From: Geobacter sp.
Lineage (GTDB): Bacteria > Desulfobacterota > Desulfuromonadia > Geobacterales > Geobacteraceae
Length of the DNA stretch: 15,805 nt
Assembly (NCBI GenBank): GCA_003857395.1
Contig: RPRC01000158.1
Coordinates: forward strand, 1-15,805
Reading direction: 5' to 3'
The notes beneath the pieces are model-generated. The model had not been told where the DNA came from and made no database searches. It worked only from the letters and a program-made list of their open reading frames with translations. This document shows, piece after piece, positions 6,712-13,320 of the stretch; the stretch's first letter is position 1, and each line of letters opens with the position of its first letter. Position numbers and translations under genes: made by a program.

Positions 6712-7782
6712 TTATCTCCTTGAAATGTTCAGGAGAAGGGTATGCAGATCACCAACCCTTTTTCTAACGCTGGAGGCGTTGTTTGTTGATTGTGAAACCG
6801 ATTTTACAAATTCTTGATTTTCCCTAAAGAGGATTGTTGTTTCATTTAAAACCGCTTGGCTGTTTGCCGCCAATGCGTTTATTTGATTATTGCTAAGCAT
6901 GCTCACGGCAACCATTTGAGCATCGTAAAGCGGTGATATAAATTGGTCGCGCCAACCATTATTTAGAGGTTTATTGAATGCCATATTGCCCCAAATCGCC
7001 TCGACGGCCCTGATAGAGTTTGTGAATGTCTGTCTCATCCCGGCTATGTCATTAGGATTCCTGTTTTCAGACATAAATCTGTCCATTTCAACAGCTAAAA
7101 TCTTACCCATTTCTTGCCAACTGTCGGCAATTGTGAAAAATCTCAGTACATGTTCGAGGTCATCCATATTTTTGTAATATGTTGATTTTTCACTGGTAAT
7201 TTTCATTTTTTGTTTCAAAAAATCATCATCAGCTAATTCGTACAATAAGTCATTAAGTGGCCCTGAGAAGGCGACATTACGAACTTCCTGAGCTTTTAAT
7301 TTTTCACCACCGGTATTGAGACGTAAAAAAACTTCAAATTTGAGCTCTGGATCGGATTGCTTTAGCAATGTTATTACTCGAATATATGGTCTTACTGTGA
7401 GTGCATTTTTAAGTTGGCTTGGTAATTCCTGGAATGTAAAACCATTTAGTTCAGGGAATTCTTTCAGGTCTTTTAACTTCAACCTTCCAGAAAGAAACTC
7501 CCTTATGGAGGTAAGTCTTTGTTTCCCATCTATCACACTGTATGTCCCATAATCATCTTCTGATAGGTAGACGGGTGGAACTGGAACATTTAATAGGAAA
7601 GATTCTATAAGTGCCGACTGTTTATTAGACATCCACCGCTCTCTTCTCTGATAGTGCGGTTCTATATTAATAGACTCTGAGTTGACCATTTCAAAAATAG
7701 CAGAGAGAGAAAAATCAGAATGTTGAACGACCAGGCTCTCTTGAGCTTTCATAAATCGTGACAGAACCCCTTTATCTTGCAT
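6712..7782 (-). CDS. DUF262 (ParB/GmrS-like) protein
   Basis: The ATG at 7782 (356 residues) has GAGAGG 5 bases upstream; a GTG two codons earlier overlaps that site and is less likely. The N-terminal 150 residues carry the DUF262 hallmarks in order: HYQRRERWM (about residues 43-51), LIESFLLNVPVPPVYL (58-73), IDGKQRLTSIREFLSGRL (84-101), then FEVFLRLNTGGEKLKAQEVRN (about 148-168). The DGKQRLT loop corresponds to the DGQQRLT nucleotide-binding and hydrolysis motif of the ParB/Srx fold found in GmrS, SspE and related defence proteins. The C-terminal half is helical, with no DUF1524 HNH nuclease motif visible, so the effector function may be supplied by the downstream HEPN protein. It is first of a two-gene unit and lies 64 bases downstream of the repressor gene on the same strand. 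Role in phage defence is inferred from family and pairing. Confidence 0.85.
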   Translation of the reverse strand: MQDKGVLSRFMKAQESLVVQHSDFSLSAIFEMVNSESINIEPHYQRRERWMSNKQSALIESFLLNVPVPPVYLSEDDYGTYSVIDGKQRLTSIREFLSGRLKLKDLKEFPELNGFTFQELPSQLKNALTVRPYIRVITLLKQSDPELKFEVFLRLNTGGEKLKAQEVRNVAFSGPLNDLLYELADDDFLKQKMKITSEKSTYYKNMDDLEHVLRFFTIADSWQEMGKILAVEMDRFMSENRNPNDIAGMRQTFTNSIRAVEAIWGNMAFNKPLNNGWRDQFISPLYDAQMVAVSMLSNNQINALAANSQAVLNETTILFRENQEFVKSVSQSTNNASSVRKRVGDLHTLLLNISRR

Positions 7783-7846
7783 TTTCACCTCTCGTTTGTT
7801 TTCTAAATACTAACAAATAAGCCTATCAAACTGCCACCAATACGCC

Positions 7847-8263
7847 CTAAACCAACTCCAACAACTCCAATGCTTCCCTCTCAACCATCTCTAAATTTTC
7901 CGCCGAAACCCCGGACCTCTTTAGGTTTTCAAAAAGCTTCACTGCAACCTTTCCCCTCTTGGCTGGATCAAGCTCAATACCCTTCTTCACCAGACAACTT
8001 TCTAAAGTTGTAATGGCCTGAATCAGCAACTCCCTGTCGTAATCAACAATACCTTCCGCGAAATACATCTGTCCCGAACCGGAAAGCAGCCAATTGATAT
8101 TTACACGGAGCTTTACCAGCAAAGATTCAAGAACCTTTCCCCCGGGAATGCTTGCCCCATTCTCATATTGCTGCCATGACCTTGGCGATATTTCTAGGGC
8201 GTCAGCGATTTCACGTTGACTCAGATTTAGGTTCTGCCTGAGAAGCTTTAAGCGTTCATTCAT
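7847..8263 (-). CDS. Xre/CI-like transcriptional repressor
   Basis: Protein of 138 residues. Residues 1-65 form an Xre helix-turn-helix domain: MNERLKLLRQNLNLSQREIA, then DALEISPRSWQQYENGASIPGG and VLESLLVKLRVNINWLLSGSG, the typical end of a CI-like DNA-binding domain. The C-terminal part (residues 70-138) is helical and probably a dimerisation region; there is no Ser-Lys LexA/CI-type autopeptidase domain, so RecA-induced self-cleavage is unlikely. The gene is divergent from the winged-helix gene at 8403, with the promoter and inverted repeats between them, the classical layout of a regulator controlling both itself and a transfer or replication operon. It could also transcribe into the DUF262-HEPN pair, 64 bases downstream. 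Its operator assignment is inference. Confidence 0.85.
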   Translation of the reverse strand: MNERLKLLRQNLNLSQREIADALEISPRSWQQYENGASIPGGKVLESLLVKLRVNINWLLSGSGQMYFAEGIVDYDRELLIQAITTLESCLVKKGIELDPAKRGKVAVKLFENLKRSGVSAENLEMVEREALELLELV

Positions 8264-8303
8264 TATCGATCATCCGAAGGCCTCAAGAGACACAAAATAG
8301 TAC

Positions 8304-8333
8304 TTGACATGCACAACATTATTCGTATATAAA
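8304..8333 (+). promoter_or_regulatory. Sigma70-like promoter for the winged-helix gene
   Basis: A perfect TTGACA (8304-8309) is followed after 18 bases by TATAAA (8328-8333); TATATA at 8326-8331 gives a 16-base spacer instead. Transcription would begin around 8340, about 60 bases before the GTG start at 8403. Confidence 0.65.
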
Positions 8334-8346
8334 ACAATATAATGTT
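8315..8346. promoter_or_regulatory. Inverted repeat around the -10 element (possible operator)
   Basis: AACATTAT (8315-8322) and ATAATGTT (8339-8346) are perfect 8-base inverted copies separated by 16 bases, centred on the -10 element of the promoter. A dimeric regulator bound here would block RNA polymerase. The divergently encoded Xre repressor is the obvious candidate, by position only. Confidence 0.5.
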
Positions 8347-8374
8347 AAAAGTGTGCTAATTTTAGCATTTTAAC
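8344..8374. promoter_or_regulatory. Double inverted repeat in the 5' leader
   Basis: Nested arms: GTTAAAA (8344-8350) pairs with TTTTAAC (8368-8374), and inside it TGCTAA (8354-8359) pairs with TTAGCA (8362-8367), with three unpaired bases on the left. It lies just after the predicted transcription start, so it could be a second operator or an RNA hairpin. It overlaps the preceding inverted repeat by 3 bases. Confidence 0.45.
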
Positions 8375-8402
8375 CCTTCCAACGCAATTAAAAGGCGGAA
8401 TT

Positions 8403-9014
8403 GTGCGTAAGAAATGCATCTCCAGAAATACTGCCGCCACACCAAGACAGGACGAACTCTATAAGGCGGAAACAACCTGGTTTCACGTCTTCAAGGCCAT
8501 GATCGATAACGGTGATATTGCCAGAATAGGGCCGTACGCTGTCACCGTCTACCTCGTCATCAAGAGCTTTACCAACTTCAACACTGGCCTGTCTTTTCCC
8601 TCAATCGAGACAATAAGCGGAAAATCTGGAATAAGCGCCATCCAGGTTAAACGTTGTCTGAAAATACTGGAAGAAAACGGCTACATAACGAAGGAAAGGG
8701 TCGGGAAAAACAACGTCTATCGTCTCAGGGAAAAAGTGGAATTCACCGATGATTCCGGCCGTCCGGCTGCTGTTGCGACGTGGGATTATCTTCCTTCGAC
8801 TATCGATGCAGCAAGGGCAGAGATAAAGAACTTCAAACTCACCGGGAATGCCGAAGGTTTGCAGGTTGTTCATATTGAGAAACTGGTCCTCAATGTCCAG
8901 ATCAACAACAGCAGCAGCGGTGTTTCACAAATCAACCTTGGTGAAATTAGGGATAAGGAACTTAGAGAGCAATTGGCAGCACTGCTTTCCAGGGCCAATG
9001 TGCAGGTCTCATAA
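8403..9014 (+). CDS. Winged-helix DNA-binding protein (HTH_36-like; replication or transfer regulator)
   Basis: GTG start at 8403, 203 residues, with a weak AAGGCGG site upstream. Residues 25-110 form a winged-helix domain: TTWFHVFKAMIDNGDIARIG, VTVYLVIKSFTNFNTGLSF, then PSIETISGKSGISAIQVKRC and LKILEENGYITKERVGKNN with the wing VYRLREKVEF. This arrangement is common in plasmid replication initiators and DnaD-like proteins, and in regulators at the start of conjugation loci. The C-terminal part is less conserved and ends in a helix (RDKELREQLAALLSRA). It is the first gene of the plus-strand unit, ahead of three palindromes and trbC. It could be the protein that binds those palindromes, as iterons or operators. 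I cannot distinguish a replication initiator from a transcription regulator. Confidence 0.75.
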   Translation: MRKKCISRNTAATPRQDELYKAETTWFHVFKAMIDNGDIARIGPYAVTVYLVIKSFTNFNTGLSFPSIETISGKSGISAIQVKRCLKILEENGYITKERVGKNNVYRLREKVEFTDDSGRPAAVATWDYLPSTIDAARAEIKNFKLTGNAEGLQVVHIEKLVLNVQINNSSSGVSQINLGEIRDKELREQLAALLSRANVQVS

Positions 9015-9044
9015 GTTTTCCACATTTCGGGCAAGAGCTAAAAA

Positions 9045-9129
9045 CAGGTATCTGTCAGATACCTGAAAATTCCCGTCAAGTATCCACCAGATACCTGAAA
9101 CCCCTGAATAGGTATCTGTCAGATACCCT
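9045..9129. repeat. Three 21-bp palindromes at exact 32-bp spacing
   Basis: Copy 1 (9045-9065) is a perfect palindrome with arms CAGGTATCTG and CAGATACCTG around a central T. Copy 2 (9077-9097) is a degenerate version, differing at 4 of 21 positions. Copy 3 (9109-9129) keeps the central 17 bases perfectly. Centres are at 9055, 9087 and 9119, so the period is exactly 32 bp, about three helical turns, placing all sites on one face of the DNA. They begin about 30 bases after the winged-helix gene and about 190 bases before trbC. They look like cooperative binding sites: either an operator array for the trb operon or replication iterons. Confidence 0.85.
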
Positions 9130-9320
9130 AACAAGATATAGAAATAAAAAGACTTAACAAGAAGGAAAACCACTTGTGGAATAACCCCTCAAAGGCGGCC
9201 GGTGTTTTGGTGATGAGTCGGGAGGCTTAGCCGCCCATCCACATACCCAAACATTAAATTTGTAGCAATAAATGAAAAGATTCTATATAAAAGACCGGTA
9301 AAAAACATGGGAGGTCTCTA
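9130..9320. promoter_or_regulatory. trb leader with a possible promoter
   Basis: The rest of the gap between the winged-helix gene and trbC is AT-rich at both ends. A candidate promoter is TTGTAG (9260-9265) with TATATA (9284-9289), an 18-base spacer, about 30 bases before trbC. GGCGGC (9194-9199) and GCCGCC (9230-9235) could pair across a 30-base loop, but no T-run follows. GGGAGG just before 9321 is the trbC ribosome binding site. Confidence 0.35.
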
Positions 9321-9629
9321 ATGCATAAGCGATCAGTAAAACTGGCTGTGGTTGTTGTCATCCTGTTTGCAGCATCTAACGCGCTGGCCTCCGGTTCAGG
9401 CATGCCCTGGGAAACCCCGTTGAACCAGATTCTAAACTCAATTACCGGTCCTGTGGCGAAGGCTCTTGGTGCTATTGCAATTGCAGCTTCCGGCCTTGCG
9501 CTGGCTTTCGGCGAAGGGGGAGGGGGCTTTAGAAAAATTCTCCAAATTGCCTTCGGACTGTCTATAGCCTTCACGGCAACCAGTTTCGGAATCGGCTTTT
9601 TCGGCTTCGGCGGTGGTGCTGGATTCTGA
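9321..9629 (+). CDS. trbC: TrbC/VirB2-like conjugative pilin
   Basis: Protein of 102 residues; ATG at 9321 behind GGGAGG. The signal peptide is MHKRSVKLAVVVVILFAASN with cleavage after ALA (residue 23). The mature part has the TrbC/VirB2 pattern: a short amphipathic segment (MPWETPLNQILNSITGPVAK), a first membrane helix (LGAIAIAASGLALAFG), a glycine-rich loop (EGGGGFRK), and a second helix (ILQIAFGLSIAFTATSFGIG) ending in a Gly/Phe-rich tail. Family members are the processed, often cyclised, subunits of the mating pilus, inserted in the inner membrane before assembly. It is the first gene of the trb operon here, 19 bases ahead of trbD; no trbB ATPase gene precedes it. Confidence 0.88.
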   Translation: MHKRSVKLAVVVVILFAASNALASGSGMPWETPLNQILNSITGPVAKALGAIAIAASGLALAFGEGGGGFRKILQIAFGLSIAFTATSFGIGFFGFGGGAGF

Positions 9630-9647
9630 AGACGGAAGGGGGTAGGT

Positions 9648-9902
9648 ATGGCTTCAGACGGTTTCGATATTCCCATCCATCGAAGTCTCACCCAGCAGAT
9701 CATGCTGGCTGGTGTCCCGCGTGATATCGCCATTCTGAACGGCACCTTCGTTGCCGCTTTCGGTCTTGGCCTGCATTCCTATTGGTCAATTCCCGTCGGT
9801 ATTGTTCTGCATGTGCTGGCCGTGATGGCTACCAAAAAAGATCCCCAGTTCTTCGGCTGCTTCAGGAGACATATAAAGCAGAAGAACCACTACGGTGTGT
9901 GA
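9648..9902 (+). CDS. trbD: TrbD/VirB3-like inner-membrane protein
   Basis: Protein of 84 residues; ATG at 9648 with a purine-rich GGAAGGGGG site. The pattern is that of TrbD/VirB3: a short cytoplasmic start (GFDIPIHRSLTQQIMLAGVP), one or two hydrophobic helices (IAILNGTFVAAFGLGLHSYW and IPVGIVLHVLAVMATK), then the conserved DPQFFGCFRRHIK tail. These proteins sit with TrbE at the base of the type IV secretion channel. Order and spacing (19 bases after trbC, 9 before trbE) fit a standard trbC-D-E block. Confidence 0.85.
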   Translation: MASDGFDIPIHRSLTQQIMLAGVPRDIAILNGTFVAAFGLGLHSYWSIPVGIVLHVLAVMATKKDPQFFGCFRRHIKQKNHYGV

Positions 9903-9911
9903 GGTTCACTC

Positions 9912-12335
9912 ATGTATCGAATCAGAGAGTACCGCAAAAACCCCGACCGCCTGTCTGACCTGCTTCCCTGGGCGGCCCTTGTTGCTCCGGGCGTCATTCT
10001 CAACAAGGACGGCAGTTTCCAGAAGACCCTGAGATTTCGTGGACCGGACCTTGATAGCGCCACGGAAACTGAGCTGGTTTCAGTTTCGTCCAGGTTCAAC
10101 AACGTCTTCAAGCGTCTCGGTTCCGGATGGGCGTTCTTCGCGGAAGCGCAGCGTGAGCTGTCACGTGTCTATCCTCGTGCCGAATTCCCTGATCTGCTCA
10201 GTCTTCTGATCGACGAGGAAAGGCGATCCAGTTTCGAAGATAATGACCATTTCGAAAGCTCTTATTACCTCAACCTGGTGTACCTGCCTCCTTCGGACGT
10301 CTCCAACAGGATAGCTTCTTACTTTATCGAACACAGCAGCAAGGTTGCCGTAGATTACAAGGCCCAGTTAAACCTTTTTTGCGTCGAAGCCGGGAGGCTC
10401 CTGGACCTTCTGCAAGGCGTTATCCCCGAGATACGGCCGCTGTCCGACGATGAAACTCTTACTTATCTCCACGGCACAATTTCATTCAACCGCCATCCTG
10501 TTAAAGTTCCTGAAATACCCATGTACCTTGACGCTATTCTTGCCGATACGCCATTGATCGGCGGCCTGGAACCCCGCCTTGGAAGTACCGCCTTCAAGGC
10601 TATTTCCGTGCTTGGGTTCCCGGGAACAAGTATCCCAGGGATACTTGACACCCTGAACCGGCTGGCCGTCGAATACCGCTGGATGACCCGCTTTATCCCG
10701 ATGGACAAGGAAGAGGCCATCAAGGAACTGACCCGCTATAAACGGAAATGGTTTTCCAAGCGGAAGGGGATCGTCACCCTCGTCAAAGAGATGGTATCCG
10801 GCTCCGAGAGCGTCATGGTTGATTCCGATGCTGAAAACAAGGCCTACGATGCGGATGAGGCACTGCAGGAACTGTCCGACGATGAGGTTTCCTTTGGGTA
10901 TTTTACCGCCACTGTAATTGTCTGGGACAAAGATCAGGATCTCCTTGATACCAAGGCACGAGCGGTAGAAAAGGTCATCAACTCCCTTGGCTTCACCACC
11001 ATCACCGAAAGTATGAACGCGGTAGAGGCTTGGCTTGGAACGATTCCCGGACACTGCCGGGCGAACGTGCGCCGGCCGATCCTCAACACGATGAATCTGA
11101 CACACCTTCTGCCGGTTTCAGCGGTGTGGGCAGGACCTGAAAAAAACCAACACCTGGACGCCCCGGTGCTTCTCAATGCCGTAACTTCCGGAAGCACTCC
11201 GTTCAGGTTATCTTTCCATGTTGGAGACGTTGGGCATGCAATGGTCGTTGGCCCCACCGGCTCCGGTAAATCGGTTCTGCTGGCAATCCTTGAAGCCCAG
11301 TTTCTTCGCTACCAAGACGCCCAGGTTTACATCTTCGATAAAGGGGGCAGCGCAAGGGCTGTAACCGCAGGGGTAGGGGGGGATTTCTACAACCTGGGCG
11401 AAGACATAGCTGGCCTTTCCTTCCAGCCTCTTGCCCGGGTAGATGACGAGCTTGAAAAGAGCTGGGCCTCTGAATGGGTTCTGGATCTTCTCATAAGGGA
11501 AAACATCGAAATAACCCCGACCGTCAAACAGGAAGTCTGGGTTGGCCTGAGCAACCTTTCAACCGCACCGGTTGAACAACGCACCATCTCAGGGCTTATC
11601 GCACTCCTGCAGAACAATCTTCTTCGCCAAGCACTGCATTCCTACTCCATTGACGGGCCGCACGGCCACCTGATTGATGCAACTGGAGATTCCCTCAGTT
11701 ACGGTAAATGGCAATGCTTTGAGATGGAACACATCATGAACACCCCGGCGGTGGTTCCGGCGGTCCTGTCCTATCTCTTCCACCGCTTGGAAAAAAGGTT
11801 CGACGGCAAGCCGACGATGCTGGTTCTCGATGAGGCCTGGATATTCTTCGACAATCCTATCTTCGCCGCAAAGATCCGCGAATGGCTGAAGGTCCTGCGC
11901 AAGGCCAACGTAAGTGTCATCTTTGCCACCCAGAGCCTTTCCGATATCGTCAACAGCCCCATAGCCACTGCCCTGATTGAATCATGTCCCACCCGGATTT
12001 TTCTGCCGAATGATAAGGCCCTGGAGGAAAGCACGGCGGAAATCTACCGGCGATTCGGTCTTAATGACCGGCAGATACGGATACTGGCCCTGGCGCAGCC
12101 GAAGCGTCAATATTACTACCAATCCCCACTGGGCAACAGGCTCTTCGAGCTGGGACTTGGACCGCTGGCCCTGGCGTATTGCGCCGCTGGCAGCAAAGAT
12201 GACCAGCGCATGATCAAAGTACTGCTCGCTGCGCATGGAAAAGAAGGATTCAACGAAGCCTGGGCCGAGCATAAAGGTCTTCAGTGCGCTGCAGAGTTCT
12301 CAGGCCCGGAAAAACAACGATTAGCAACCGGATAG
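9912..12335 (+). CDS. trbE: TrbE/VirB4-like conjugation ATPase
   Basis: Protein of 807 residues, the usual length. The N-terminal half (MYRIREYRKNPDRLSDLLPW, GVILNKDGSFQKTLRFRGPD) is the CagE/TrbE/VirB domain. The ATPase domain has Walker A GPTGSGKS at residues 447-454 and Walker B TMLVLDEAW at 635-643, followed by VLRKANVSVIFATQSLSDIV, the usual post-Walker segment. All key residues are present and no frameshift is seen. TrbE energises pilus assembly and DNA transfer from the inner-membrane face of the channel. It is cotranscribed with trbD (9-base gap) and trbJ (17-base gap). It is the most confident marker that this is a P-type mating-pair system. Confidence 0.95.
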   Translation: MYRIREYRKNPDRLSDLLPWAALVAPGVILNKDGSFQKTLRFRGPDLDSATETELVSVSSRFNNVFKRLGSGWAFFAEAQRELSRVYPRAEFPDLLSLLIDEERRSSFEDNDHFESSYYLNLVYLPPSDVSNRIASYFIEHSSKVAVDYKAQLNLFCVEAGRLLDLLQGVIPEIRPLSDDETLTYLHGTISFNRHPVKVPEIPMYLDAILADTPLIGGLEPRLGSTAFKAISVLGFPGTSIPGILDTLNRLAVEYRWMTRFIPMDKEEAIKELTRYKRKWFSKRKGIVTLVKEMVSGSESVMVDSDAENKAYDADEALQELSDDEVSFGYFTATVIVWDKDQDLLDTKARAVEKVINSLGFTTITESMNAVEAWLGTIPGHCRANVRRPILNTMNLTHLLPVSAVWAGPEKNQHLDAPVLLNAVTSGSTPFRLSFHVGDVGHAMVVGPTGSGKSVLLAILEAQFLRYQDAQVYIFDKGGSARAVTAGVGGDFYNLGEDIAGLSFQPLARVDDELEKSWASEWVLDLLIRENIEITPTVKQEVWVGLSNLSTAPVEQRTISGLIALLQNNLLRQALHSYSIDGPHGHLIDATGDSLSYGKWQCFEMEHIMNTPAVVPAVLSYLFHRLEKRFDGKPTMLVLDEAWIFFDNPIFAAKIREWLKVLRKANVSVIFATQSLSDIVNSPIATALIESCPTRIFLPNDKALEESTAEIYRRFGLNDRQIRILALAQPKRQYYYQSPLGNRLFELGLGPLALAYCAAGSKDDQRMIKVLLAAHGKEGFNEAWAEHKGLQCAAEFSGPEKQRLATG

Positions 12336-12352
12336 AAAGGAGATCACAAGTC

Positions 12353-13105
12353 ATGAAGTGGAAAACCCTGTTTTTGGCCATCGTAATCTTCGGCATGGCA
12401 AGTACGCCATCTTATGCTGTCTTTGGTATCGGGGATATTGTATTCGACCCAAGTGCGTTTTCTCAGCAGATGATTTCCTACATGAACATGGTCAAACAAT
12501 ATGTGACCCAGGCGCAACAGTACTCTACTCAGTTGCAGCAGCTGGCGGCGCAGACCCAGAACCTCCAAAACCTAAACTACATGATCGACCTGACCGGCAT
12601 GCAGGACATGCAGAAAATAATTCAGTCAGCCCGGGGCATTGCCAGCGACTACTCATCCTTACAGCGCAAATACGATGAGAGGTATCCTGAGTTCTCCAAA
12701 TTCAGCAATATGTCCGGTGAAGACTACGCCAAGAAAGCCCTTGAATGGAACCAGGAAACCGCAAATTCCAACAGGGATGCTATGGACCTCATCAGCAAGA
12801 CAAAGGATTGGTTCACTTCCGACAGCAACGACCTGCGGAAACTTTCCGTCAAGGCCAACGCCGTCTCAGGGGCTAAGGACGGTTTACAGTCCATTGCACA
12901 GATAGCCGCTCTCCAGTCGAAACAACTGATTCAGTTACAGCAAACAATGTCCGCTTCTGCAAAGGCCGAAGGGGCGTATATGGCCCAAAAGGCCGAACAA
13001 GAGGCAGCGGCAACGGCGAGATTGCAGCGATGGGGTAAAGATTTTACACCTGAAAAGTATATAGAAGGAAAAGGGAAGCCCAAAAAACCATATTGGGAGG
13101 AATAG
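12353..13105 (+). CDS. trbJ: TrbJ/VirB5-like protein with a C-terminal tail shared with the next gene
   Basis: Start at 12353 (ATG) behind AAAGGAG; 250 residues. The signal peptide is MKWKTLFLAIVIFGMASTPS with cleavage after SYA. The mature protein begins VFGIGDIVFDPSAFSQQMIS, then a Gln-rich coiled coil (YVTQAQQYSTQLQQLAAQTQ) and long helices, as in TrbJ/VirB5, which is exported to the periplasm and pilus tip. RP4 TrbJ is essential for transfer. Oddly, the last 25 residues (from about 226: WGKDFTPEKY, EGKGKPKKPYWEE) reappear almost unchanged at the end of the next protein, and the DNA there is a direct repeat. Base composition turns visibly AT-richer from about this tail onward. Confidence 0.85.
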   Translation: MKWKTLFLAIVIFGMASTPSYAVFGIGDIVFDPSAFSQQMISYMNMVKQYVTQAQQYSTQLQQLAAQTQNLQNLNYMIDLTGMQDMQKIIQSARGIASDYSSLQRKYDERYPEFSKFSNMSGEDYAKKALEWNQETANSNRDAMDLISKTKDWFTSDSNDLRKLSVKANAVSGAKDGLQSIAQIAALQSKQLIQLQQTMSASAKAEGAYMAQKAEQEAAATARLQRWGKDFTPEKYIEGKGKPKKPYWEE

Positions 13106-13110
13106 GGGAG
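13031..13110 (+). repeat. 80-bp direct repeat, copy 1 (trbJ 3' end)
   Basis: The segment starting TGGGGTAAAG covers the trbJ tail codons, its stop codon and the next ribosome binding site (AGGGGAG). It matches 13234-13313 at 75 of 80 positions by my count, without gaps. The repeats are 203 bp apart start to start. Most differences are third-position or conservative (Glu/Asp, Ile/Met), indicating a fairly recent duplication under protein-level constraint. Confidence 0.9.
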
Positions 13111-13116
13111 GTCTTT

Positions 13117-13308
13117 ATGAGGATATTAACAATGATGATGGCTGTGACTGTTGTTGTTCTCAGTTTTCTTGCGCAGGGGTGCCAATCTGAAAAGGAAAAA
13201 GAAGAGGTGACTGCAAGAGAAAAAATGAAGAACTGGGGTAAGGATTTTACACCTGATAAGTATATGGAAGGAAAAGGAAAGCCCAAAAAACCATATTGGG
13301 AGGATTAG
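13117..13308 (+). CDS. TrbK-like small lipoprotein (candidate entry-exclusion protein)
   Basis: ATG at 13117 behind GGGGAGG; 63 residues. MRILTMMMAVTVVVLSFLAQ-GC is a lipoprotein signal with the lipid-accepting Cys at 22. The mature part is a short charged segment (QSEKEKEEVTAREKMKN), then the tail WGKDFTPDKY-EGKGKPKKPYWED, nearly identical to the TrbJ C-terminus. Position between trbJ and trbL, size and lipobox match TrbK of RP4, the lipoprotein that blocks uptake of a second copy of the same plasmid. Sequence similarity to TrbK outside the signal and position cannot be claimed, so no symbol is given. The shared tail raises the possibility that recognition of TrbJ or of an incoming channel is built on this peptide. 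Confidence 0.75.
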   Translation: MRILTMMMAVTVVVLSFLAQGCQSEKEKEEVTAREKMKNWGKDFTPDKYMEGKGKPKKPYWED

Positions 13309-13313
13309 GGGAG
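13234..13313 (+). repeat. 80-bp direct repeat, copy 2 (lipoprotein gene 3' end)
   Basis: This is the second copy of the trbJ 3' segment, starting TGGGGTAAGG and running through the lipoprotein stop codon into the AGGGGAG ribosome binding site of trbL. Differences from copy 1 are five single-base changes. Because the copy includes a stop codon and a ribosome binding site, the duplication left a complete gene end. Confidence 0.9.
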
Positions 13314-13320
13314 AACCGTT

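Noticed and set aside
6712..7782. ParB partition protein
   Set aside because: The fold is related, but the YQR..RW, DGKQRLT and RLNTGG motif set is that of DUF262, and there is no ParA or ParB HTH domain.
9045..9129. CRISPR-like array (21-bp repeats with 11-bp spacers)
   Set aside because: Only three units, spacers far too short, and repeats are full palindromes; no cas genes. Binding sites explain it better.
9194..9235. Terminator before trbC
   Set aside because: A 6-bp GGCGGC/GCCGCC stem with a 30-base loop and no T-run is too weak to call.
9254..9745. 163-codon minus-strand frame
   Set aside because: It is antisense to trbC and the start of trbD, which have signal peptide, membrane pattern and operon context; its Pro/Ala-rich translation is typical of a shadow frame.
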